Shown: positions 16,939 through 24,366 of the stretch, in pieces
How the letters are laid out: the number at the start of each line of letters is the position of its first letter
How positions within the stretch are numbered: position 1 is the first letter of the stretch
Assembly: GCF_001401805.1 (NCBI RefSeq)
Contig: NZ_LKDW01000019.1
Coordinates: 16,868 to 80,867 of the forward strand
Length of the DNA: 64,000 nt
Origin: Pseudoalteromonas sp. P1-25
GTDB lineage: Bacteria > Pseudomonadota > Gammaproteobacteria > Enterobacterales > Alteromonadaceae
Direction: 5' to 3'
Notes under the pieces: generated by a model
Told to the model about the DNA's origin: nothing
The model's database searches: none
The model's input: the letters and a program-made list of their open reading frames with translations, nothing else
Made by a program: the position numbers and the translations under genes

Positions 16939-18121
16939 AATTACTGATGATAATTTTCTAGCTCGTTATAAGAAGCAAGTTATATCAAAGTCTCTATTAC
17001 CTAAATTTAAAAAGTATTTCAATACAGTTGATTTAGAATACAAAAATAAAATTGAAGCACTTTTTTCAGAAGAGAATTTAATTGAATTAACTTTCTGCGG
17101 CTCTTCAAAGTTATGTCAAGTTATTGATAAAATTTATAAACAAGTACCCAGCCTAGCTGAGTTTTATTGCCCAGAGTATTTCTTTGTAAACTTTGAACTT
17201 AATTACACAAAGTCTGATATAAATGAACTTGATTTAAGAAAACCAGAAAATTCTGATGCAATAAACGAACTCTTTTATGAAACTAAGAATAACTTGCTTT
17301 TAACTCTAAGAGAATATCAGGCCACTTATTTAATAAAATTCCTTTTCACTGAAGATCATAGGACAACCACTGCTCAAAAGAAAAAAAAGTTACTCGACAT
17401 TTATAAAATTAAAAAAGGTACATTTAAGCTTTCAGAACAAATAGCATTCCCTTTTTGGCTAAAGAATTTTTCAAGTATTTTTGACTATGAGTTAATGTCT
17501 AAAGAATTTGGATATGACATAACAAATTTTCTTGGGATTGACGTTTGTCCTTATTGTAATCAGGAAGAAATACCAACAATTGCTGTTGAGGGAGCTAAAA
17601 CAAGGCCAAGCTTAGACCACTTTTATCCCAAATCTAAATTCCCTTTTTTAGCCACAACCTTGAGTAACTTAGTACCATCAGGTAAACGCTGCAATGAAGA
17701 TTATAAGAAAGCTAAATCAATGATCGGCTTTGCAAATCCATATCATGATGCTGTAAAAGCTGATAAAAGTTTGTTCTTTTTTAAAGAAATTTTCAGTAAA
17801 GAGTTTGAGCTTGAAAATGTAGAAGTAAGTGTTAATACTGATGATAACGCTCTGCATATGAATATGTGCCTATTCAATATTCCACTTTTTTATGATCAAA
17901 CTTATAAAAGTGATTTTATAGATATGCACGAACAGAAAGAGTTTTTAAAAGAGGTTGGTTTAATAGAAAAGCCCACTGATATTATTAAATTTCCACATAA
18001 AAAAATTAAACATTTAGTAGGAGTTGATTTGAAAAAACCTTCAATAAAATATCGACTCAAAAAGTACAAAGTTGACTCTTTGAACCACATATTTGGGAGC
18101 CAATTTAAAACTGATGATTAA
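16922..18121 (+). CDS. HNH nuclease, PtuB-like partner of the ATPase
   Basis: 399 residues. The HNH core lies near 206-265: CPYC at 209-212, LDHFYPKS with Asp232-His233, LSNLVPS with Asn249, and CN at 257-258. This is the arrangement of PtuB and related HNH partners. It is longer than typical short PtuB proteins, with an N-terminal helical region of about 200 residues and a C-terminal tail, both unassigned. It overlaps the ATPase gene by 17 bp, which indicates coupled expression. By family the pair restricts phage; the trigger cannot be read here. It converges on tnsC, 11 bp away. Confidence 0.8.
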   Translation: MIKINEITDDNFLARYKKQVISKSLLPKFKKYFNTVDLEYKNKIEALFSEENLIELTFCGSSKLCQVIDKIYKQVPSLAEFYCPEYFFVNFELNYTKSDINELDLRKPENSDAINELFYETKNNLLLTLREYQATYLIKFLFTEDHRTTTAQKKKKLLDIYKIKKGTFKLSEQIAFPFWLKNFSSIFDYELMSKEFGYDITNFLGIDVCPYCNQEEIPTIAVEGAKTRPSLDHFYPKSKFPFLATTLSNLVPSGKRCNEDYKKAKSMIGFANPYHDAVKADKSLFFFKEIFSKEFELENVEVSVNTDDNALHMNMCLFNIPLFYDQTYKSDFIDMHEQKEFLKEVGLIEKPTDIIKFPHKKIKHLVGVDLKKPSIKYRLKKYKVDSLNHIFGSQFKTDD

Positions 18122-18132
18122 CTGATTTTAAA

Positions 18133-19134
18133 TTACTTCCTCAACAACTGACTAATCGGCATTTGGTCAGTAAACTTAGTCGCTATAAACGGATCTTCAT
18201 CTTGGGCGCTTTCAAGTTTATAAAGTGAATAGCGCTCAACTTCACTTGCTGTAATTTCTGCAACGGGCAAGGTAAATAGGTTTGGTACATCAGGAAACAG
18301 TACTCCAAATGCTTTAACTAGATGCTTGGTTGTGAGGGTTTTCGCGTTATCCATTAATGCATAAAGTACGGCATCATCTAAAAAGTATTTAAGAGTTCTA
18401 AAACAGCCTTTTGACAATGAGAACAAAGCAAATACTGTTGCTTGCTCACTTAATTTTGGCTTTTCGGTGAATGGCATACGGTTAGCTAGGCCAATTATTA
18501 ACTGTACAAAATGCTTTGGGTTTTCTGATAATTTAAAATAAGGCAGCTGCCGCCTTACTAATAAACGCGATGACCACTGGGGTTCGTCTGCTATTTTTTC
18601 TGCCCACGGCATACCCACCAATACAATTGATACACCCGCTTCATCGTTAATGTATTTTAATCGATTAGCAATCTCGCGGCGCTTTTTACCTTGGTTGTGC
18701 TCAATCAGCTCTTGAAACTCATCAATAATTATAAGCTCTGTGCCACACGTTTTTAGGCATTTTATTAATGATGTCGTTAACCGCGTACCGTTTATTCTCA
18801 GCTTGCGCTCTGTACTACCTACTTGCCCTAAGTCTTTAAGAAGCTCGGCTAAAGTAGATTCTAGTGTCGGATTACTAGGTATGCGGCTTACTAATACAGG
18901 GTGGTTCATCACTCCATTAATAAATTGCGGTAAATGGCGTTCTTTATACTGTTTTATTAGTGCTGTTTTACCTGTGCCTGTATCGCCATTTAACAGCATG
19001 CAGGGCTTTTCGCCCGCTAATCCTTTACCAAGTCTTAATCTGTCAAAGTCGTTAAATACAGTAGTTATTATTGGGTATTCAATAAATACATCGCGAAATT
19101 CATTAAGCTTTGCTTTTTGTTTATCGGTCAGCAT
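18133..19134 (-). CDS. tnsC: TnsC, AAA+ regulator of transposition
   Basis: 333 residues. It polymerises on target DNA next to TniQ and passes the target to TnsA-TnsB. Walker A GDTGTGKT at 50-57 and Walker B LIIIDEFQEL (Asp138, Glu139). A sensor-type Arg region follows (SSRLLVRRQLPYF near 205). Its start is 2 bp after the tnsB stop, the third gene of the tnsABC operon. The shared length and order match known I-F3 elements. Confidence 0.94.
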   Translation of the reverse strand: MLTDKQKAKLNEFRDVFIEYPIITTVFNDFDRLRLGKGLAGEKPCMLLNGDTGTGKTALIKQYKERHLPQFINGVMNHPVLVSRIPSNPTLESTLAELLKDLGQVGSTERKLRINGTRLTTSLIKCLKTCGTELIIIDEFQELIEHNQGKKRREIANRLKYINDEAGVSIVLVGMPWAEKIADEPQWSSRLLVRRQLPYFKLSENPKHFVQLIIGLANRMPFTEKPKLSEQATVFALFSLSKGCFRTLKYFLDDAVLYALMDNAKTLTTKHLVKAFGVLFPDVPNLFTLPVAEITASEVERYSLYKLESAQDEDPFIATKFTDQMPISQLLRK

Positions 19135-19136
19135 AA

Positions 19137-20960
19137 TTAAAATCCATCTAGGTCTGAAATAAAGTCATCCCAGCTATCTGTTGGTTGCTCTTTAGGTGTA
19201 ACCTTTTTGGGTTCTAATGGCTCGCTCTGAGCTATTGATTTTTGTGAGTCACTACTTACATTTTGATGCTTAGCTAATGCTTTACCCCCTTTTACTTTTG
19301 AGTGTTTTGGTGCATTTTTTAACTCTTCAAACTCGTTTTGAATTTTATTATGAATAAACATACGCGCTTTTGCTAAGCCTACATTATCGATAGAGCCCGA
19401 AATAAAATCGCGATGAATACGTATATTTATTTTATGCTGATTCAAACTTAAATTTTGGGTGTAACCGTTTGGATCTATGCATGGCACTTTTATGTAATGC
19501 TCTAGCTTATCGAGGTAAACATATATATAAGAAATATCATCGGGGTTTAATTTAATTAAAACTTCTTGAGATACTTTATGGCTAAACTGTTTTCTATAGT
19601 TGGCTAGTTCAGTACTGTCGTAGCTTAAGTTTTCTAGCCGTATTCCACCTTTACGAAGCACCCTATGGTTTGAAATACTGAGCACAACATCCAATTGTTG
19701 AAGATCAGCATTACTCAGCACTGTTGGCGGTAACGTATTAAAGCCTTGCTCCCATAGTTGGCTAGGTATGTACTTAAAGCGGCTATCGGCATCTTGATGG
19801 TAAACGTCTACTACCCATTTATGGAATAGCTGCATAAAGGTTGTAAAGCGCATGATTGCATCTTTTTTGGGATTGTATTCATGCTTTTGTAAAATGTTAG
19901 AAAAGGTTTTACCAGGAACAGGGTCTAATAATTCAGTGTTAATTGTGCCAAACATACGTTCTACAAAGGGTTTTAACCACGGCTTTGCAACAGGGTTATA
20001 TTGAGTATTAATACCAATTTCTTCACAAGCAAGTTCAAGGCTGTTACTCCAAAATTCAGCGCCATTATCAACAACGAGAGTTTCAATTTTGCCAGCACAT
20101 TTCCACTCATTTATCGTATCTGGGTATAGTTTTGCCACATCACTTTTAGGTTTCATTGCATTTAGCATTGCTCGCCTTACTGCATCATAGCTAGGCTCGC
20201 TGAAGCTAAAGTAGAAGCCAACAATACAATGGCTATACACATCGACTAACATGGTAAGTGTTGGCCTACCAAGCGGGATATGTAGCTCATCATCTAATAA
20301 AATAAGATCAAGCGGTGTATGGTCAATTTCAACTTTTTCGAGTACTCGGGTAGGCCGTGTATGCCCTTCTACTTTATTAAAAGCAATATCAGCAAGACGC
20401 TTACCATAGCGAGAAACCATCACGTCGTATTGCGGTAAATTATCGATTCTATTTTTAAACGCTTTGTATGTTAAAGGCTTTAAAACACTGCCCACAACGC
20501 TGTCGTTTTCAATGATAACTAAGTCTGCGTAATACTTGTAAGCAGAAGCCACTGATGGCTTTTCTTTTACTAAGTAACGCTCAAGTGCTTTTTCAAAAAA
20601 CTTATCGGTGGCTGTATCGCGCTCCCTGTTACCCTTTTTTTGATGGCTTGGTATTAGCGCCATGATATTTTTATCTGCATTTGTATAAGCGCTATACCAT
20701 CGTGCAGCTGTTCTCCAGCTAGGCTTTTTTTCACCCTCAACTTCAGGCATTACTTTCAATAAAGGCTCAAGGTTTTTTTGTGTCCAACCACCTTGAATAT
20801 TAGCCTCAAGCCATTGAATATATTTAAGCTTAGCAAATGTTGTATTTTTAATTTTTTCAGGAAGGGCTTGTAAATCTTTGGCGTAATTTTGAGGTAGTTT
20901 GGTTTCTACTTTTGGTAATGGCTGGTTAAACTCATCATCAAACAAACCGTCATTAAACAT
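19137..20960 (-). CDS. tnsB: TnsB, DDE transposase
   Basis: 607 residues. It binds the 17-bp end sites, cuts the 3' ends and joins them to the target. The catalytic triad is Asp213 (VEIDHTP), Asp298 (LVVDNGAEF) and Glu334 (FVERMFGT), giving a DD(35)E spacing. DNA-binding helical domains precede it and a Mu-type C-terminal beta domain follows. The far C-terminus (WDDFISDLDGF) is the short acidic tail thought to contact TnsC. It overlaps tnsA by 8 bp. TnsA and TnsB are separate proteins here, not fused. Confidence 0.95.
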   Translation of the reverse strand: MFNDGLFDDEFNQPLPKVETKLPQNYAKDLQALPEKIKNTTFAKLKYIQWLEANIQGGWTQKNLEPLLKVMPEVEGEKKPSWRTAARWYSAYTNADKNIMALIPSHQKKGNRERDTATDKFFEKALERYLVKEKPSVASAYKYYADLVIIENDSVVGSVLKPLTYKAFKNRIDNLPQYDVMVSRYGKRLADIAFNKVEGHTRPTRVLEKVEIDHTPLDLILLDDELHIPLGRPTLTMLVDVYSHCIVGFYFSFSEPSYDAVRRAMLNAMKPKSDVAKLYPDTINEWKCAGKIETLVVDNGAEFWSNSLELACEEIGINTQYNPVAKPWLKPFVERMFGTINTELLDPVPGKTFSNILQKHEYNPKKDAIMRFTTFMQLFHKWVVDVYHQDADSRFKYIPSQLWEQGFNTLPPTVLSNADLQQLDVVLSISNHRVLRKGGIRLENLSYDSTELANYRKQFSHKVSQEVLIKLNPDDISYIYVYLDKLEHYIKVPCIDPNGYTQNLSLNQHKINIRIHRDFISGSIDNVGLAKARMFIHNKIQNEFEELKNAPKHSKVKGGKALAKHQNVSSDSQKSIAQSEPLEPKKVTPKEQPTDSWDDFISDLDGF

Positions 20961-21603
20961 TGTTAGACCAAATTGCTGTTTCTATTGATATTTCATTTGT
21001 AGTTAAGTCGGCAAATAACTGCCCTAGTGATAATAAGCGTAGCACAGTAGCAAGTAGCTCACCGGCAGTTACTTTTAAAAAGTTAACTAACTGGCCCACT
21101 TTAATAGAGCCGTATTGCTTAACAAGTTCTAACACCGATGCTTGCAGCTCTGTTAAAGACTGAAAACCAGAATAGCGATGTAAAAGCTTTAAGTTATTGA
21201 GTGTTGGGTATACACGGATTTGTTTATCAGTAACCAGTATTAAGTCGCGTCCATCTTGCTTAGCGATGGTTTGCTTTTCAATAAAACGTGCACGAAAGTC
21301 TTCGTCAGCAATTTTGCTTTGCGGTTTTACTTCTATAAATTTTTGCGTGCCGTCTGTGTGGGTAAGTAAAAAGTCAGGTGTGTAACGGCAAATACGGTTA
21401 TCAAACTCATATTCATAACCTAGTGGTTGTGCCTCAAATGCGGCTATTGATGGTGAAAATTCAAAATGAAAACAGGCATCAAACTCTAAAGAGGATTCAA
21501 CTAAACAGGTAGATTTATTTTTTTGACTAGCAAATTTATGAAGGTTTTTAACACGGGAGTGTTTGAGTTTTCTTCTGTACATGTGAGTCAACCATCTAAC
21601 CAT
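20953..21603 (-). CDS. tnsA: TnsA, endonuclease that cuts the 5' ends
   Basis: 216 residues from ATG 21603; Met8 (21582, MYRRKLK) is an equally likely start, since neither has a clear ribosome site. A PD-(D/E)XK nuclease: Glu40 (SSLEFD), Asp77 (YTPDFLL) and Glu91-x-Lys93 (FIEVKPQ), followed by a winged-helix C-terminal part (EYGS-like VKQYGSIKVGQLV). TnsA makes transposition cut-and-paste by releasing the 5' ends. It is the first gene of tnsABC, with its promoter necessarily inside the right end, where TnsB sites could repress it. Confidence 0.93.
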   Translation of the reverse strand: MVRWLTHMYRRKLKHSRVKNLHKFASQKNKSTCLVESSLEFDACFHFEFSPSIAAFEAQPLGYEYEFDNRICRYTPDFLLTHTDGTQKFIEVKPQSKIADEDFRARFIEKQTIAKQDGRDLILVTDKQIRVYPTLNNLKLLHRYSGFQSLTELQASVLELVKQYGSIKVGQLVNFLKVTAGELLATVLRLLSLGQLFADLTTNEISIETAIWSNNV

Positions 21604-21621
21604 TTGGTTAAATACTAGACT

Positions 21622-21690
21622 ATGCCACCTTATACTTCCAATTTATGCCATCTTTTAGTACAAATATGTCAACTTATACTTCAAACAACA
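21622..21690. repeat. Transposon right end with three TnsB-type sites
   Basis: On the minus strand the end starts TGTTGTTTGAAG at 21690. Sites: GAAGTATAAGTTGACAT (21666..21682), GTACTAAAAGATGGCAT (21645..21661) and GAAGTATAAGGTGGCAT (21622..21638). They are evenly packed, 4 and 6 bp apart, unlike the looser left end; this asymmetry is typical of Tn7 relatives and sets orientation. Confidence 0.92.
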
Positions 21691-21695
21691 CCAAA
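21691..21695. repeat. Right target-site duplication CCAAA
   Basis: Identical to 3475..3479. It lies 46 bp beyond the PAM-distal edge of the ffs protospacer (21742), in line with the roughly 50-bp insertion spacing known for I-F3 elements. Confidence 0.93.
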
Positions 21696-21705
21696 TGAGG
21701 AATTT

Positions 21706-21819
21706 GGGTGGCAGTCTTACCAGCCACATCTCGGCACACACGTCACAAACTGTGGCTGCTCCCTTCCGGGCCTGACCAGGTTCGCCTGCTAGTGTTGCGA
21801 GAGGACCAATAAGACTACC
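21706..21819 (-). ncRNA. ffs: Signal recognition particle 4.5S RNA
   Basis: 114 nt, the same length as E. coli 4.5S RNA. The conserved Ffh-binding loop is visible on the minus strand (CAGGCCCGGAAGGGAGCAGC). The two ends pair (GGTAGTCTTAT with GTAAGACTGCC) to form the closing stem. It binds Ffh and targets membrane proteins to the Sec machinery. The transposon has inserted 15 bp past its 3' end and left the RNA intact, which is the known safe site for this class. Its natural downstream hairpin is split by the insertion. Confidence 0.96.
21742..21773 (-). other. Protospacer of the homing guide inside ffs
   Basis: The 32-bp match to the atypical spacer covers the most conserved part of ffs, the Ffh-binding loop. 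The two bases 5' of the protospacer on the minus strand are TC (21774..21775), a relaxed PAM relative to the CC of canonical type I-F. The PAM-distal edge faces the insertion. Confidence 0.9.
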
Positions 21820-21846
21820 ATTGAGGGCCTTGGTTGGCGCGGGAAG

Positions 21847-21885
21847 GATTATCTCTACTTTTGGAGTGTTATTCAAGAGATAATC
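21847..21885 (-). promoter_or_regulatory. ffs promoter between inverted repeats
   Basis: Minus strand: -35 TTGAAT (21871..21876), 17-bp spacer, -10 GATAAT (21848..21853), followed by a GC-rich discriminator (CCCGCGCC) typical of stringently controlled stable-RNA promoters. Perfect 10-bp inverted arms, GATTATCTCT and AGAGATAATC (21847..21856 and 21876..21885), bracket the spacer. Confidence 0.7.
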
Positions 21886-21949
21886 AAAAAAGAAAGTGCG
21901 ATTGCATACTTCATATACAATCGCGGTTAAAAACAGCCTTTAATGCCTA

Positions 21950-22825
21950 TTAATTACGCTCTAACTCGGCTTTAATTTTACGCAGTGCTGCTTTTACTTT
22001 TTTCATGTTTTCTGGGCCCATACGTAATAGCTGTTTTTGTGCAGCCGGTAATTGCTCCCATTCAGAAAACGCATACTGATAAGTAACCGAGTCACGCAGT
22101 AGCGGTAACTCGCCTTCTGGCTCCGGTGTATCGAGTAATAACTCAATAGCATCTTCTAGGGTTTGATTAAATTCATCATCGCCGTAACCAATTTCACTGT
22201 ACGCGCTGTTGATTAATGGCTTGTATTGCTCGTACATGCGCACAGCTTGGGCGGCGCTCATGCTCGTAAATACTTTTACATACGGGGTGTAGCGCTCGTA
22301 GCTATTAGGGTCAATAGTTAAAATATCTCCTTCGTTCACGCTAAATTCTTCTTCTGGCTTAACTACGGGCGTGTGCTTTTTAGCAATTTTGCCTTTGGCA
22401 ATGTTATCTATAAATACAACACCACGGCGAATTACATCGTCGGTGACCATTAGGCTCATTACAGAGTCGCTTAGGTATTCATCCATTTTAGCAACCACTA
22501 CGGTGTCGCTTTCATCAAGGGTTGGTAATGGCTCAACTTCAGGCTCTGGCTCAGCAGGACGCTGCGCTGGAACTGCAAGTTCAGCTGGTTTTTCTGGCTT
22601 TACCGAAGGCGCTTCAACCACAGGATCGTTTTCAGGTTTAAGCTCCATTACCGGTTGCTCTTTAGGTGTTTGCTCTACCTCTGTACGAGTTTGCGGCTCA
22701 TCAGTGGGCGACAGCAAAACGAACGCAGCGGCACACACTAAAATGATTAGAATAATAACGGCGAATAAAAAATTGTTTTTAGGCGGACGTTTTTGAACAT
22801 CTGACGCTTCTGGTTTATCTGACAT
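21950..22825 (-). CDS. DUF3014 inner-membrane-anchored protein
   Basis: 291 residues. A single membrane helix at about 19-39 (FLFAVIILIILVCAAAFVLL) is followed by a Pro/Glu-rich linker to about 100 and a periplasmic domain of about 190 residues that matches the DUF3014 style (YTPYVKVFTSM, then DSVTYQYAFSEWEQLPAAQKQLLRMGPEN). Its function is not known. It is monocistronic, upstream of ffs and on the same strand; its end is 65 bp from the ffs promoter region. Confidence 0.85.
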   Translation of the reverse strand: MSDKPEASDVQKRPPKNNFLFAVIILIILVCAAAFVLLSPTDEPQTRTEVEQTPKEQPVMELKPENDPVVEAPSVKPEKPAELAVPAQRPAEPEPEVEPLPTLDESDTVVVAKMDEYLSDSVMSLMVTDDVIRRGVVFIDNIAKGKIAKKHTPVVKPEEEFSVNEGDILTIDPNSYERYTPYVKVFTSMSAAQAVRMYEQYKPLINSAYSEIGYGDDEFNQTLEDAIELLLDTPEPEGELPLLRDSVTYQYAFSEWEQLPAAQKQLLRMGPENMKKVKAALRKIKAELERN

Positions 22826-22853
22826 ACAAACTCCATAAATTTAAATGCATATT

Positions 22854-23015
22854 ATACCAATCCGCAATAATACTTAATCATTTTGCGGGGCTAAACGTGT
22901 CACTACCTGCGTTAAAAAATTCTCATTTAGAACAACTAAATAGCAAATTTTTTGCCTAGCTATCAACACGTTTTTCCAGCCTCAAAATAGATCACTTAAT
23001 TAAGCGAATTGGTAT
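22854..23015. repeat. MITE-like dispersed repeat, copy B
   Basis: 162 bp from ATACCAAT to ATTGGTAT, with imperfect terminal inverted repeats of about 25 bp. It is an inverted copy of 3131..3338 without the extra 47 bases. Non-coding. It lies between the divergent DUF3014 and patatin genes. The rest of 23016..23168 shows nothing I recognise. Confidence 0.78.
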
Positions 23016-23210
23016 TACTCAGAGTACCCTGAGTGGAAAAAATTCACTATTGGTAATCACTATTACTTTAAATATAGGCTTTAGTATATAAACCTACACT
23101 TACTAATTAGAACAACCAGCCATAGTAACTCAGTTATTCTTTGATTCTTCTAGCTTAAAGACTTAAAGTTGATAAATAAAGAAAAGACGTTAAGCAGTTC
23201 AAGCATCACT

Positions 23211-24356
23211 ATGAAAATCCAGCAAGTTGACCCACATAAACCTAAAATAGCCCTATTACTTACAGGTGGTGGCGCTCGCGCTGCTTATCAAGTAGGCGTA
23301 CTCAAAGCGCTTGCCCATAGTATGCCCCGCACCGCACCATTGCCCTTTAGAATTATTAACGGCACTTCTGCAGGCGCGATCAATTCTGCAGCTTTAGCCT
23401 GCTATGCCTCGTGTGCGCATTTGGCGGTACGCAAGCTTGAGTCGGTATGGAAGAACTTTTCAACGTCTATGGTCTACAAAAGCGACTTTTTAAGTGTATT
23501 TGGCCATATCGCACGCAATATATTAACCAGTTTTCAGTCTGAGCACATAAACCATCCACCTGGCAGTTTGCTAAATAACCGCCCTTTACGTGGTTTATTA
23601 AACGAAATTTTAGACCTGCACCGCATTGAACGGAATTTACACCGCAATTATTTAGAAGCGATTTCTATTACGGCTTCAAGCTATACAACCGGTGACTCAG
23701 TTGCGTTTTTTCAGTCAAACACTAATAAGCCCTGGCAACGCGCTAAGCGAGAAGGGCGCCCAATGCGCATTAATGTTGAGCATTTAATGGCATCAAGTGC
23801 TATTCCTATGGTGTTTCCAAGTGTGAATGTGTTTAACCATTATTTTGGCGATGGCTCTATTCACCAGCTTTCACCACTCAGCCCATCTATTCACTTGGGC
23901 GCCGAAAAAATATTTATTATTGGTGTAGACCAGCCAAAAGAGTCTCACCCTGCAGGGTATTCGCCCCACTACCCTGGGCTTTCTGCTGTGGCTGGCCATT
24001 TACTCGATAGTGTATTTAGCGACACCATGCAAGCCGACCTTGAGCGCCTTGAGCGTGTAAATCGTACTTTGGGCCTGCTTCCGGCGCGCGACAAACATCA
24101 AGAGCTAAAACAAATAGATACCTGCATTATTAACCCATCAAAAAACTTTAACGATATTGCCGCGCAATACTACAGCGATATGCCGTGGGCTATTAAGTTG
24201 CTGCTGCGCACAATTGGTGTAAAAAAACATTCGCAATCAAGTTTAACTAGCTATTTATTATTTGAAAAACGCTACACTCAGCACCTTATTCAAATTGGCT
24301 ACGAAGATGGCATGAAAAAGCTCCCTGAAATACGCCAATTTTTAGAGCTAGACTAA
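23211..24356 (+). CDS. Patatin-like phospholipase
   Basis: 381 residues from ATG 23211; a TTG at 23169 would add 14 residues of low-complexity sequence, and neither start has a strong ribosome site. A cytosolic serine hydrolase with a Ser-Asp dyad: oxyanion loop TGGGARAAYQ, nucleophile in NGTSAGAIN and Asp in FGDGSIHQ. By family it releases fatty acids from phospholipids. The C-terminal 130 residues are an unassigned extension. It converges on the Kef-type gene with only 10 bp between them. Confidence 0.88.
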   Translation: MKIQQVDPHKPKIALLLTGGGARAAYQVGVLKALAHSMPRTAPLPFRIINGTSAGAINSAALACYASCAHLAVRKLESVWKNFSTSMVYKSDFLSVFGHIARNILTSFQSEHINHPPGSLLNNRPLRGLLNEILDLHRIERNLHRNYLEAISITASSYTTGDSVAFFQSNTNKPWQRAKREGRPMRINVEHLMASSAIPMVFPSVNVFNHYFGDGSIHQLSPLSPSIHLGAEKIFIIGVDQPKESHPAGYSPHYPGLSAVAGHLLDSVFSDTMQADLERLERVNRTLGLLPARDKHQELKQIDTCIINPSKNFNDIAAQYYSDMPWAIKLLLRTIGVKKHSQSSLTSYLLFEKRYTQHLIQIGYEDGMKKLPEIRQFLELD

Positions 24357-24366
24357 AGCAGTTGCT

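Larger units (their letters stand above)
3480..21690. mobile_element. Type I-F3 CRISPR-associated Tn7-like transposon at ffs
   Basis: 18,211 bp bounded by 5'-TGTTGT...ACAACA-3' ends with three TnsB-type 17-mers per end and a CCAAA duplication. It encodes tnsA, tnsB, tnsC, tniQ, a cas8-cas5 fusion, cas7, cas6 and a CRISPR array with an ffs-matching guide. It lacks cas1, cas2, cas3 and tnsD, as is known for I-F3 elements. The right end is the tnsA-proximal end and lies beside ffs. Cargo occupies 3666..7770 and 13071..18121. All core genes read leftward. A relative used as a tool is Tn7016 from Pseudoalteromonas; identity to it was not tested. Confidence 0.96.

Noticed and set aside
3480..21690. 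A tnsD-type or second tniQ gene for protein-guided homing
   Set aside because: None was found in any frame; the homing spacer explains the site, as is usual for I-F3.
3480..21690. A cas1, cas2 or cas3 gene
   Set aside because: None present, so this is not a stand-alone type I-F immune locus.
21655..21876. 73-codon minus-strand frame
   Set aside because: It reads through ffs and the transposon right end; the RNA gene explains the sequence.
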